Below, piece by piece: positions 23,679 to 36,229 of a DNA stretch of 64,000 nt. A program made the position numbers and the translations under genes. This DNA comes from Psoroptes ovis. Taxonomy: Eukaryota; Arthropoda; Arachnida; Sarcoptiformes; Psoroptidae. Positions within the stretch are counted from its first letter, which is position 1. Every line of letters begins with the position of its first letter. The stretch lies in assembly GCA_002943765.1 (NCBI GenBank), contig PQWQ01000020.1, forward strand, positions 1 through 64,000, written 5' to 3'. The notes below the pieces were generated by a model. That model was not told the origin of the DNA. It did not search any database and saw only the letters and a list, made by a program, of their open reading frames with translations.

Positions 23679-26600
23679 ATGTCAACTAACAATAATAATA
23701 ATAATAATAATAATAATCGACAAACATTATCATCATCATCATCATCACCATCGAATGCAAATAGATCATCATCATTATTGATTATGAATGATTCCAATGA
23801 AGAAGAATTACCACGAAATAATAGTAATAATAATAATTTAACGAATAGTGGTCAATTTTTTGATGCATATAAACCAAGGTAAATTAATCAAGATAATTAT
23901 TGCTGTATATTCTCATTTACTTTTGAATGTTTCTAGATTCATCAATTGTTCATCCACAAATTCAAATGATTCATCAAATTCAAATTATGAAGAACTCATG
24001 GATAATGATGAAGACAAATATCGTACATTGACAACATTTTCCGGCGTTTTTGCTCCTGTTTCATTATCAATGTTTAGTGCCATATTATTTTTACGTTTAG
24101 GTATTTTTATCTCAAAGATTTTAATTCGACAATTAATGATTCCGTTTACCTATTCGAATAGGATATATTCTAGGAAATTGTGGTCTATATTTAACAATAT
24201 TTCAATTAATATTAGCATATTCAATATTATTACTAACCGTATTGTCGATTTGTTCAATTGCAACCAATGGTGCTATTCAAGGTGGAGGCGTTTATTGTAT
24301 GTCATATATTTTTAAATGATTGTCACATTGAAATCATTAATCATTGTTTTGTAATTGTATTTAATTATAGTTATGATAAGTAGAGCATTAGGACCGGAAT
24401 TTGGTGGCGCAATAGGAACATTATTTTTTACGGCAAACGTTTTTTCTAGTGCACTATATTTGATTGCATGTGTTGAAGGAATATTGAATAATTTCGGTCC
24501 ATCCGGTGTTATATCATCATTTTTACCATCTGGTTATGGTTGGAAATTCTTGTATGGTTCAACATTGAATTTTTTAAATGTTGTTATTTGTTTAATTGGT
24601 GCATCATTATTTGCAAAAACATCGGTTTTAATTCTCGTCATTGTACTCATATCTGTTAGTTCAGTAATCATAAGTCTTTGTTCACGTGAATTTGTTTCAT
24701 TTTCAGCACCTGGAGATAATTCATTATATAATGGTACACTGAATTTTACCGGATTCAGTTTAGAGACATTCACTGAAAATCTTAAACGTAAGTCGTTGCT
24801 TATTAATTAAATATTCAATTTACCAAAGTATTTTCTTTGAAAACATAGCCAACTTCACTATTGATTATACCACTGATCATACAACATCATTCGCTGTTGT
24901 ATTTGGTGTATTATTTAGCGGTGTAACCGGTATAATGGCTGGTGCTAACATTTCGGGTGATTTAAAAGGTTCGTGTTGAAATTTCTATCAAATTCATTGA
25001 TTCATTTTTTCTTAAAAATCTCCAACAGATCCAACCAAATCAATTCCACGTGGTACAATCGGTGGTGTATTATTCACATTTATCACATATCTTCTGCTGT
25101 TTTTTATTACAGCATTTTCTTGTAAAAGAGAAATATTGATTAATAATTATATTTACATGCAAGCAATTGATTATGCACCAGTATTGGTTGCTATCGGTAT
25201 TTTCGCCGCTACATTTTCAGCATCATTAAGTAATTTAATCGGTGCATCACGTGTACTTGAAGCGCTATCAAAAGATAAATTATTTGGACCATTATTGAAT
25301 CCAATTAATAAATATTCAAAACCAGGCAATCCAATTTGTGCTGTACTCATTACATGGTTGACAATACAACTGATTATATTCATGAGTCAATTGAATTTGG
25401 TTGCACAAATAACATCAGTATTTTTTCTTTTATCATATTTTGCAACAAATTTTGCTTGTTTAACATTGACATTGACATCAGCACCAAATTTTCGACCATC
25501 ATTTAAATATTTTAATGGAAAAACAGCAACACTCGGTATTATTGGCACGCTAGTAATGATGTTTGTGATCAATACTGTTTATGCAGCTATTACAATATTT
25601 CTTTGTTTAGTACTTGTCATTATTCTTCACATACGATCACCACCATTTAGATGGGGTTCAATAACACAAGCGTTGATATTTCATCAGGTAAATCGATGAC
25701 TGCTCTGATTTCAATCGATTTTTAATTGACCAATAATTTTCATTTTTTCCAAATAATTATGAAAGGTGAGAAAATACCTGTTGATTTTAGATAATCGTAA
25801 AGATCATGTAAAATATTGGCGACCACATATATTTTTAATGGTTTCAAATCCACGTTCATCAATACCATTGATACGTTTCGCCAATGATCTGAAGAAAAGT
25901 GGTCTATTCATAATCGGTAATGTTAAATTGGAAAATTTAGATGATTATGATGTTGATCCAATCATAATGGAATCACCATTGTGGCTAAAATTATTGGATA
26001 TGTTATCGGTGAAAGCATTTTTCGAATTAACATTAGCCAAATCAATACGTGAAGGTTTTCATCATTTAGTACGTTGTACTGGCTTAGGTGCAATGAAACC
26101 TAATACAATATTTTTCGGTTTTTATGATCAGCAGCCACAAATTGATTTTCTTAAAGATGATTCAAATTATTTTTTCATACGAGCATCATTATCGAATAAT
26201 GATAATGATCTTGATTTTCCATCGATTCGTCCTGATGATAAAAAATATCAGACTGCAGAAGAATATGTTACAATGTTGTTTGAAACGATATTCAAATTCA
26301 AAAAGAATCTATGTATTGGACGCCATTTCAGTACATTCGATAGAGTGAGTATTGTTTTGTTTGGTTTGATTTTGAGAATTTAATTTGAATTTATTTCAAA
26401 TTTATCCATACCACTGGTAGAATCGAATACCAAACATCACACATAAAACGATAGACATATGGCCAGTTGATTTTTTTCATCGTACCACTGAATTATCGGA
26501 TAATTCATGGAAATTTATATTACAATTAGCATGTATCATACAAATGGTACCTGGTTGGAAAAATACAACAAATCTTCGTTTATTATTATCTGATAATTAT

Positions 26601-26945
26601 GAAAATACTATTTTACTCAAAAATCGTTGGGAAAGACGTTTAAGACAATTACGTATTGAATGTCAATTAGAAATAATTAATTGGCAAGAAAATCTGCTTG
26701 GACCATATGAAATAAATTTTCGTACAACAAATCAAAAAGAAAAAGAAGATTATTTTCATAAAATTAATACATTTATACGTTCATATAGTGATCAATCACA
26801 TTTAGTATTTTTATACTTACCATCACCTCCATATAATCATGATAGTTATTGTGAATATTTAAATTATTTAACAATCATAACCGAAAATCTTCCACCAACA
26901 ATCATGGCTAATGGTATTAATGAAGTAACATCTGATTCATTGTGA
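23679..26945 (+). CDS. SLC12A9: Cation-chloride cotransporter family member SLC12A9
   Basis: Exons 23679-23878, 23937-24100, 24162-24296, 24371-24787, 24849-24968, 25029-25687, 25766-26344 and 26421-26945 join in phase to 932 residues. SLC12A9 (CIP1) is the divergent branch of the SLC12 family. Blocks include TFSGVFAPVSLSMFSAILFL, ATNGAIQGGGVYFMISRALG, GPEFGGAIGTLFFTANV, GVTGIMAGANISGDLKDPTK, SIPRGTIGG, ASLSNLIGASRVLEALSKD and SAPNFRPSFKYF. About a dozen membrane helices are followed by a cytosolic tail with VRKYLLILDNRKDHVKYWRP, MVSNPRSS and GLGAMKPNTIFFGFYD, features that mark SLC12A9 rather than the NKCC or KCC branches. The N-terminus is Asn/Ser-rich. It is convergent with the unrecognised Ser-rich gene, 217 bp apart. 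Confidence 0.93.
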
Positions 26946-27162
26946 TTTATTTTTTAAAATTAAAATTTACATTTACATATTTAAAAACATATATTTTTTT
27001 ATGAAAAAAAAACAAGATCATCATACGCATAATTCATACGTGTTTCTTTATAAATCTTTATCTAAATTAATTATATTGATTAGTTAATGATAATTAAAAT
27101 TATTTAATTTAAAAAAAATAAAACAAATCTTCATGTCTTCATATTCATTTTCAATCAATCAA

Positions 27163-29308
27163 TCATTCATTCTCTTGTAAATGTGTTTCGAGCATTTTTT
27201 CAAAAGCCTAATTTAAATTGGAAATTTCATTGTTTAAAAATCAGATGAAAAATTCGAATCAAAATCTCATCATACATACCTCAATTTCAGCTAATGTTTC
27301 AGCTTTAATCTCATGAGTTGGTTGCGTTTGTTGTTGTTGTGATTGAAATTTTTGTTTATTATTATACAAATTATCATTTGCATTCAATGATGAATTTAAT
27401 GATGATGAATCAGATAAATTGTTGAATATTTGTTCAGAATATGATGATGAATTCGATGGTTTACGTTTTGATAATAATTTTGTTTTACTTTTTGTATTGC
27501 TATTATTATTAGTAGCATTGAATGCATTCGTTTGGTTGAAATTCAGCTCATTCGTATCGAAATTATTACGAATTTTATCGGATAAATTTTTATATTGTTT
27601 ACCGACTAGTGAATTATTATTGCTATCAGTATTCGATGAACTCAAAAATCCACCAAATGATTTTTTTCTATTCGTCGGTTTACTACTGAGACTTCTTTTT
27701 CGTAATTCAGGAGTTATATTCGTTGATGTATTATTATTTGACATTGCTTCTTCATTGGCCAATGCCCATGTTATTTCATCAGTAGATTTAGCTCTTTTAG
27801 CTTGTGACCAACGTCCACGAAATATTTTATCATCAACTAAATTTCCAAGGATACGCAGCGGACTACGTCTTGCTTTTGTTACACTAATAGTGAATACATC
27901 TTCATCGATTGAACTTTTCTTCATTTTCAGCATATCATTGTCATTATTGAATTTTTCAGGTGGACATAATGCATTATAATCAAATGTTTTTATTGTACTT
28001 GTCGGAGTCGTAGAGGTAGATTTTGGTTTCGAATTTTTATTCGGAAATATCACTGTAAAATTGATTGAATAATGAATTAAATTATGAATTTTAATAGAAA
28101 CACAATAACTTACACGATGGAATTGATGATGCTGCTTTTAACATTTGTGTTTTTCGGCGAAATCTTGGACTTGCCGTCGATTTTTTCCCGTCATTTTTCT
28201 TTGCCAATATATTTTCAGCAGTTTTACTTCTTGCGATTGATTTCGACATTGCTGATACTGATAATGATGCCTCATTCGTCGAAGCCGGTTGAAATACATC
28301 ATCATTGAAATCATTCATTTTATTCTCTTCCATTGTTAATATTGCATCAAATTCATTCATTCTGAATCGATTTAAGTATAAAAAAATTAGTTAAAGGCAA
28401 AATTTCATCAAATGTAAACATACAAAATTGTTTCAACATTTTCTTCAAGATCTGCATCTTGATCTTGGCTATTGTCATTATCATTTTGATTATTATTAAT
28501 CAATTTATATGATTGAATTTCACGATGATGATATGATTTCATTTGATTATTACCATAACAGCTATCATTGGTTGATATCTGAATTTATTGAAAATTGAAA
28601 AAAATATAATTCATAGCTTAAAACAAATCAATAACTTTACCTGTTCTTGTTTCAATAAATTAGCATTGCGTAATATTTCTTTATGTGCTTTTAATGTTGT
28701 ACTATCACATGAATTATCAGTTTTTTCATCATCTTGACTATCTTGATATCTTGTTTGAATTTTACGTCTTGAAGCCATACGTAAACGAAAATCATTCAAT
28801 GTTTCATTATTGTTTTTATCATAATTTTCACTTTCAATTTTATCGCTTGTTGATTCAGATAAATCTTTCACTAAAAGATTGTACAAAAGAAAATAGGAAT
28901 AAAAATCAAATTAAAATCAGTTCAACAATTCACATACAATCACTTATACATTTATAGCGGGCAGTTGCTTTCGTTTTCGATTGTAAATGATGATTCGGTG
29001 ATGTTTGATTCAAAGCATATGCTGTATATGAATCAGATGAACTACGTGAAAATGATGATGATAAATTATCGTCCATCATGTCCATTTTGAAATCATCCGA
29101 ACCACTTTCACTGGTTGTATCGCTAGGTCTTCGCATAAATGGTACAAACTAAGTGTAAAAATTAATTCAATGTAATTATTATACCCCAAGAAAACAATAA
29201 ATCACATAAATAACATACCTTTGTAGCTGATAAACTTTTACGAAATTCTTCTTTCGATGATTGTTTATCTGAATATTTTTGACATGGACTTCGCGGTATA
29301 TAACTCAT
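27163..29308 (-). CDS. Unrecognised Ser/Asn-rich protein, seven exons
   Basis: Exons 29308-29219, 29148-28950, 28870-28641, 28578-28424, 28361-28114, 28052-27280 and 27207-27163 join in phase to 579 residues; the consistent phases and GT/AG borders argue that this is a real gene. I do not recognise the family. Less degenerate stretches that might be conserved are FVPFMRRPSDTTSESGSDDF, NDFRLRMASRRKIQTRYQ, TLKAHKEILRNANLLKQEQ, SKSIARSKTAENILAKK, SPRFRRKTQMLKAAS, SPLRILGNLVDDKIFRGRW and the C-terminal helix ETLAEIEAFEKMLETHL. There is no signal peptide or membrane helix. Many basic-serine sites suggest a phosphoregulated cytosolic or nuclear scaffold; that is inference only. Confidence 0.72.
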
Positions 29309-29393
29309 TTTTCTGAAGAAAAATTACAATTCAAGCAAAAAACAATTTTGTCTTCAAATTGTAGCCGGCAGTCGTAGCCGTTTATGTCGATAT

Positions 29394-29425
<32 letters not shown>

Positions 29426-30048
29426 ATGGTGATGATGAATAAACAAATAAATAAAAATTTAACACTTTGAACACACAGTAAAAAAAATAGAGAATTGAAT
29501 GAACAAATGAACAAACAAACAAATGCAATTGAATTGAAATAAAATAATGAATAAAAATTTTACATTGAAAACAATGATACGAAGTAAATAAATATTTAAA
29601 TCATCGCATTTTTTTTACCAATTTTATTTTCTTCGAAGAAAATGAATAAAAATTCATATGAATTCAGACACATACACATACACATACATATCACATCAAA
29701 TTCAAATTCAATTTAAATCAATTCATTCATTCATTTCATTTAACATTTAGAATTTTTGCACATTCAAAAATACAACATTTAACATTAAACTAATTTGAAT
29801 CATAATACATTGCAATATATTTGAATATCATCGAAACAATTGTACAAATACAAAGCATCGATGATGATGAAAAAACATTGAAAATATTTTAGAAAATGAA
29901 AAAATTTTTCTTCATTATTTAGTTTTTCGAAATAATATATTCAAGTTAATTATTATTTTATTACATTTCAAATACAATTTTTCGATATAAATGTATATGG
30001 TTGGGGAGATAGAGATTAGGCTAAATACAAATCATATATATTTAAATA

Positions 30049-30128
30049 TTAGGTTGTCCGAAAAGTTCTTGCAGATTTTCCAATTATTTTCTACCATATA
30101 ACTGGCAAAAACTTTTCGGACAACATAA
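30049..30128. mobile_element. 80-bp mariner-type MITE, copy 1
   Basis: Terminal inverted repeats begin TTAGGTTGTCCGAAAAGTT on the left and TTATGTTGTCCGAAAAGTT read inward from the right. TA dinucleotides flank both ends (30047-30048, 30129-30130), the target-site duplication of Tc1/mariner elements. There is no coding capacity. It is the same length as 41463-41542 and about 89% identical to it by hand alignment, in inverted orientation. It must have been moved by a transposase encoded elsewhere. Confidence 0.85.
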
Positions 30129-30238
30129 TATAATCAAGTGTATTTAAATATATGATGATCATAATGAAGAATTGAAAAAATCTTGAATATTGAATTGAAT
30201 TGAATTGAATATTCAAAATTTAAAAATAGAAATTTTTT

Positions 30239-30265
30239 CTTTTCACATATTTGATATGTGAAAAG
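30239..30265. repeat. Short perfect hairpin
   Basis: Arms CTTTTCACATA and TATGTGAAAAG (11 bp) flank a five-base loop, TTTGA. Its role is unknown; there is no T-run pattern that would suggest a defined terminator. Confidence 0.6.
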
Positions 30266-30448
30266 AATTCATTCTTTAAGATTTATTCATTGGGATTCTT
30301 CTTTTTGATTATTTTTTGTTTTAGATGTAAAATTCAAAATCAAATCAAATAAAATCAAAACAAAATAAATAAATGACTGAATGAATGAATAAATTATTTG
30401 TGATTTTTTTTTTTTTTTTTTTGAAATTAAGAAAATAAAAATTCTTTG

Positions 30449-30506
30449 TTTATTTGTTTGTTATTTGTATATGCATGCATGTATATACAAATAACAAACA
30501 AATAAA
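30449..30506. repeat. Long perfect palindrome, 24-bp arms
   Basis: The left arm (30449-30472) and right arm (30483-30506) are exact reverse complements. The 10-base centre, GCATGCATGT, contains the palindromes GCATGC and ATGCAT. No TA duplication or mariner-like end is visible, so it is distinct from the MITE 320 bp away. It could form a cruciform or, if transcribed, a stable hairpin. Confidence 0.8.
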
Positions 30507-30807
30507 TACATGTAAATAGCATTAAATAGTTTTGCACCCGAAGAAATTTGAAATTGAATTGAATTTGAATTTGAATATAAACACAAACCTGGTAGAAACG
30601 AATACTTGGTTCGTTTTTGTGTTTTCTTATATGAGTTCATCATTGTATGAAATGTTGGATTGTAGATTGAATCATTTCAATTTATTAATTAATTTTTAAT
30701 TATGATTGAAATTAAACCAGATTTCTTTTGGATTTGATTCAAATTTCTCAATTTTTTTTTTGTTTAGAGGCAAAAAAAAATTCGAAATTCGAATTTCTCC
30801 ACTTCTT

Positions 30808-30826
30808 GCGCCTAGATGGCAGCACT
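30808..30826 (+). promoter_or_regulatory. CTCF-like binding site 1
   Basis: GCGCCTAGATGGCAGCACT fits the YAGRKGGCAG core of the animal CTCF motif. It shares TGGCAGCACT with the site at 35786-35803. It is intergenic. Confidence 0.4.
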
Positions 30827-31027
30827 TTCATTCCAAAAAATTATATAGTAAACAGTAAATCACATGATAAAAAAGTATTAACCTTTCTTTTCTCTGTTTT
30901 GTTGTTGTTGTTTATCTGTCAAAACATTTTTTTTTTAAAGAGAAAAAACAGCAGAAGGTTAGCAGAGGTTTACGGAGAAAAAAAATTGTGACTTTATTAA
31001 TGAACGCCGGCAATTCATTGCAAGCAA

Positions 31028-31133
31028 TGCTAATATCGACGTATTGCTACGTCAGAAGTACATTAAAATTTGAAAAGCTAAAAACGTATTACTACGTCAT
31101 TGCAGCAATTTCCAAAGCATCGTTGCTGCAATG
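31028..31133. repeat. Cluster of small inverted repeats
   Basis: Two related near-palindromes, ACGTATTGCTACGT (from 31038) and ACGTATTACTACGT (from 31084), are followed by an 11-bp-arm hairpin CATTGCAGCAA / TTGCTGCAATG (31098-31108 and 31123-31133). This may be the relic of a foldback element. Confidence 0.5.
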
Positions 31134-31639
31134 CTATTTTTCATTCATTTTTCATATATATTCAACCACTTCGATCATTCCACTTTACAATCTCATTCAT
31201 TCATCATTCATTATTATCACATATTTATAAATATTAAATAAAAAATAGAAGAAATGAAATTCCATGAAATTCTTTCATATATATAATTCATGCTATAAAT
31301 CTATATTGGTGAAATATGACCACTAAAAAATAATTAAGAAATAAAGCAATACAACCAAATATCAATGTTTTTTTAAATGATGAAATGTATTGTCATTTCA
31401 CAATTTCAATTTTTTCATTTGATTACAATCACATATATTTTGTATTTTGTAAATAGATCGATAAAACATGTCAATCATCATTATCAATATCATTTCATGA
31501 AAAAAAAATATTAAATCTGTGATTTACCCGTTATACTAAATGATAACTCGATCGATTGATTGATTGATTGATTGATTATTTACTCAAATAATTTAAAATT
31601 GTTGAAAAATTACCAAAGAAATTACCCGAATTTCCAAAA

Positions 31640-34600
31640 ATGACAACTGCAACATCAAATTTACGAATTAATAATTCAAATAATACGACTCATACTAATG
31701 GCCATAATAACACTAATAATGATAATAATCAAACAAATCAAAATAATTCAACATCGACAATATTAAATTTAACACAGTAAGTAATGAGTTATAATTACGA
31801 AGTAAAAGTATTTCCTAAATATGATTAATTAATCCCGGAAAACATTTCAACATTTTGAAATTATTACCTCTTAATTAAAACATCAATCATTATGAACACA
31901 TTGCATCAATAATATCAATCATGATTATCATCAAATTAATATGATCTTTTCCGAGATATTAATCAAATTTGATGTCTTTATTTTTCACAAATCTCACGAC
32001 TATCAACATGATGATGACCGATTAAAACAATGGTCACATTCGACTCGTGTGTATTATTATTAGTCGAAGAACAAGTCAAGAAACATGGCCAGAAGGCTTT
32101 CGCTAAGCATCTGTCGATTCAATCGATTTCGAATGATTCATTCAACTTAATGAATCAATTCAATTGAATGGACATTCATTCATTCATTCCTTTGTTTGTT
32201 TTAAATATGAATGAATTGAATATCAATGAATCAAATGAATGAATGAAGATTTCTCTTTTGCTTTGAATTTATATTTGATTTTTGAAATTTCTCTTCATTT
32301 ACTAAGCAGTCAAAATGCATACAATTTTCGTATTTAAAAATAATTTTCAACAAAACTCAACATTCGTTTGTTGGAAATTTATATTTATAAATACACAAAT
32401 GAACATAAATGAAACATATCCAATCACAGCACACACAACACAAAAGACAAAGATAATTATGTTTAGTTCATTACATACACATTGAATACATTGCACACAA
32501 TTCATTATTTGATTAAAGTATTAATAATTCAATATGTTGTTTGCATTTGTTGTTGTTGTTGATGGTAATACGCAATTTACTTTCATTTGTTGATTATAAT
32601 CAATGATGAAGAATGTATTAATGATGATGATGATGATACTGATGGTGGAATGAAGTGAAGATTTTGAAAAATTTTCATTGGATTTGGATGAGTTCGTTCA
32701 TTGAAACAAACATTTGTTTGATTTTATCAAGTTAATGACAGATAACGACGATTTCGATTCGAATTGTGACCGACAAAATAAACAAACATCGTTTTCTTGT
32801 TGTTTGATTGAAATCAATCAAATTGTGAATCAATGGCTACACTGAAATTCTTCGATACATTTCGAAATGCACTTGTGTTGGTGTTCACTTTACACTTTAA
32901 GATATTCAATTATTTGATTTAAGATTTAAATTCAAAGAATTAATCCATTTTTTTCTTTATTTTTTAGATCAGAATTAAGTAAATTAATGACAACATCAAC
33001 ATTGGTTGAAACCGTATCGATTAATTATGAAGATTTTACCGAAGGTTTTCTAACATGTAGCACATGTCTTTATACATATGATAATGATGAACATCAACCA
33101 AAATTGTTGCCATGTTCACATACAATTTGTCGTATTTGTTTAGAAAAAATATCAACCAATTCAACATTACATGATACAAATACTGGTAATTTTCGTTGCC
33201 CAATATGTCGTGAATTAATAACACTACCAAATGGTGGTGTAATGGCATTTCCACCATCATTTTTAGTTAATCAATTATTAGATTTAATAACGAATCAACG
33301 ACGTGAAGTAATACCAAAATGTTCGAATCATGTCACACAAGAGCTTCTTTATTGTGAACCATGTGATCTCGTATTTTGTAATCAATGTACTGGTGACAGA
33401 CATGATAATCAAAATAATAATATAATTATAAATAATAACATTAATCATCAAGATCATTATCATCATCAGTATCATCATCATAATGGTAATGATCATAATG
33501 ATGATGATGATGATGATGATAATAATATTTCAAAAACTCGTGAACATACAGTATGTATTTTGAAATTCATTAATTTTAAATATTTGAAAAAAAGACTGCC
33601 ATTAAACTATCATTATTTCTTTTTTATTCAATGAATTCATATTAGGTGATACCATTTTCGATTGCAATCAAACGTATGAGTGAAATATTACTATACAAAG
33701 CACAACAATGTATAAGTAAATTAAATGAATCGTCGAAAAATGTAATGAATGAAATACAAAAATTAGATCAAAATTGTGAATTATCGAATGAAGATATAAA
33801 TAGAACATTTCAAGAAATAATAAATATTGTTGATAAACGACGACAAGAATTATTGAATTGTTCGAAAAAAATTCGTGATGATAAACGAAACATTTTGAAT
33901 GAACAATTGAAAAATATTGAAAAAGAAAAATTATTGCTTGAAAAAGAATGTAATGAATTTAAATATCAAATTGAAGTACGAGATATTAGTAAGAAAATTG
34001 ATGATTTAAAATACAAATTGAATTCAGTGAATACAATGTTAGATCCACGTGAAAATTGTTTCGTTCGTTTTGAATATTTAGAAAATGCTACGAAAAATAT
34101 GCAAGAATTGGTGAATAATTTTGGCAATATACGTACTAGTAATACATTTCCATCATTATGTATTGCAACATTGGGTAAATGTTCGATATATTTACGATCA
34201 TTTGTAAATGTTACTACGTTTGATTATAATGGTCAAAGACAAAAATATGGTGGTGATCCGCTACAAGTATCATTGACATTTAATAATAGCAACAACCAGA
34301 AGAATAATTCAATGAAAAAACAATTCATTCCATGTAAAATTAATGATAATCGTGATGGTACTTATGAGATTGTATTTACGCCTAACAGACAAGGCGATTA
34401 CACTATGAAAATAACAATATTTGGACGACCAATCAAAACAAATCCACTTGAATTCAATGTTTCTGAACATATAAATCCTTCATGTATATATGGTTCAAGA
34501 GGTTCGGATCAACATCAATTTTTACAACCAACTAGTCTTGCAATTGATAATGCGAATGGATACATTTATGTTTTAGACACTGGAAATGGACGTATTAAAA

Positions 34601-35367
34601 AATTACGACAAAATCAAAATGATAATCGGCCATTTGAATTAATCACTCATATACAGGATAAATATTTAGAGAATCGAGCAGCAACCGGTATTGCTTATTG
34701 TATACGAACTCGAACATTACTAGTCACAAATTGGCGTACGAAATCCATACTTAAATATGATTGTGATGGAAAATTTATTGAACAATACACTTATTGTGAA
34801 CTAATTGAACCGACTTCGATTGCAGTGAATCAAAATTCTGGTCAAATAATCATAGCTGATAATGCATCAAATGCACTTTTCATATTCGATTCAAATGTTC
34901 AATTTGTTCGAAAAATTCAAACATATTTCAGCCAAAAAACAAAAAACAATGAAAAATTAATCGAAATAAATGGTATTTGTATACATTCAAATACAAATGA
35001 AATAATAATAACATCTGCAGATAAAATATTAATATATTCAAATGATGGTGAATTCATTAAACAATTAATTGTCAAACAAAATAATGAATCAAATAATTCA
35101 ACAACAATAATATCAAAATCAAAATATTTCCGTTATTATGGTATCGGTATTGATCGAATGAATAATTTAATTGTAACACGTTCAGATAAATCACGGAATA
35201 TTTTACAAATAATTGATTATAGCAATGAAACGTTGAAATTTTCAATCGATTCAAATGATTCAAAATTAAAACGTTCAACTTGTTTACAATTAATTGGCGA
35301 TGATGATGAACATTTGATTGTTGTTGATCTTGGTAATGATTGTATAAAAAAATATCGTTATTGTTGA
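31640..35367 (+). CDS. TRIM2/3-like RING-B-box-filamin-NHL protein
   Basis: Exons 31640-31776, 32968-33550 and 33646-35367 join in phase to 813 residues. Domain order: a Thr/Asn-rich leader; a RING (CSTCLYTY, LLPCSHTICRICLEK, FRCPICRE) for E3 ubiquitin-ligase activity; one B-box (CSNHVTQELLYCEPCDLVFC) whose following loop is expanded with His/Asp/Asn; a coiled coil; a filamin-type repeat (DNRDGTYEIVFTPNRQGDYT, then ITIFGRPIKTNPLEF); and NHL repeats forming a C-terminal propeller (QPTSLAIDNANGYIYVLDTG onward). One B-box plus filamin plus NHL resembles TRIM2/TRIM3 and the NHL-1 group more than wech/TRIM71, but orthology is unresolved. The 1.2-kb first intron is long for this genome and may hold regulatory sequence. 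Confidence 0.85.
31777..32967 (+). other. Long first intron of the TRIM-NHL gene
   Basis: 1191 bp, against 50-90 bp for most introns here. It contains many ATTCATTC and TGAATGAA words and GATGAT runs (32618-32637). No embedded gene or conserved hairpin was recognised. Confidence 0.6.
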
Positions 35368-36229
35368 AATTAGTTTGTTTACACTTACTTTGTACACACA
35401 TTGAATTGAACTCGAGAAAAATATCATTATTTCATTAACCTTTCATTACATATGATTAATTTTCAAAAAATTTTTACAAAAATAATTTCACTGTTTTTTT
35501 TTTTTTTTTTGTTTTGAATTTTACTGAATGATAACAACAAATAGTGAACAGTTCATCATTCCTTACAGAAGGACCATTATCATTCATTATTATCACACTA
35601 ATCTTACACTAATCATTTCTTTATCTTTACTTTTATTGCTTTAATTTCTTCTTTAAGATTTAAAATTGAAAATATCTCAATTAAATCATTAAACAAATGA
35701 ATAAAATTGTCAAATTGTAAAATTTTAAAAAAAATTTTGAAAAAAATGATTTGAAAATTCGAATTTTTCGAGTTTCACTGGTGCATCACCAGGTGGCAGC
35801 ACTGAATGCATTTCAATAATTTAAAAATTTAAAGGGAAAATTCATATTCATCTGATTCAATGTGTGTGTGTGAAAACAGTGCTGTGGTAAACGCGTTTAC
35901 TGTTGGTTGGATTTTAACACTTACACATGCACATATACATCATACACATTTTAGCATTATTTGTTTATTTTCTGATTTGAATGAGTGGATTTTTTGTTTC
36001 AATTATTTTTCAATTGAAAACATTTTTCTCTTTTTTTTAATTCTAAATTTTCAAATTAAATTTTGTTTCGTTTTTCTAATTTCGATGACGTTGACATTTA
36101 TATGTGGAAATAATTTTGTAATTTTTCAATCATTTTGTGTAATTTTTTTTGATTAATTAATCAATCAAACAGTTGAATTCTTGCTGCAGTGGAAATTCTG
36201 ATAGATTCGTAATTCCTTTATTGAAAACA
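35368..36229. other. Spacer TRIM-NHL/SEC62 with CTCF-like site
   Basis: 862 bp of AT-rich sequence with a poly-T run (35493-35510), a CTCF-like motif (35786-35803) and a short GT run (35860-35871). The open frame 35860-36156 is hydrophobic and T-rich and is not supported. Confidence 0.5.
35786..35803 (+). promoter_or_regulatory. CTCF-like binding site 2
   Basis: TCACCAGGTGGCAGCACT is the closest of the three sites to the animal CTCF consensus (CCASYAGRKGGCRS). It lies about 430 bp upstream of SEC62 and about 420 bp after the TRIM-NHL stop. Confidence 0.45.

Larger units (their letters stand above)
29309..31639. other. Intergenic region with MITE, palindrome and CTCF-like site
   Basis: 2.3 kb without a gene. 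It holds GAT/GGT triplet runs (29394-29433), an 80-bp MITE (30049-30128), an 11-bp-arm hairpin (30239-30265), a 24-bp-arm palindrome (30449-30506), poly-T (30407-30422), a CTCF-like site (30808-30826) and clustered small hairpins (31028-31133). The short open frames here look like AT-rich noise. Confidence 0.6.

Noticed and set aside
35860..36156. 98-residue hydrophobic frame upstream of SEC62
   Set aside because: Phe/Ile-rich because the DNA is T-rich; no start context or conserved feature, and it sits where the SEC62 promoter should be.
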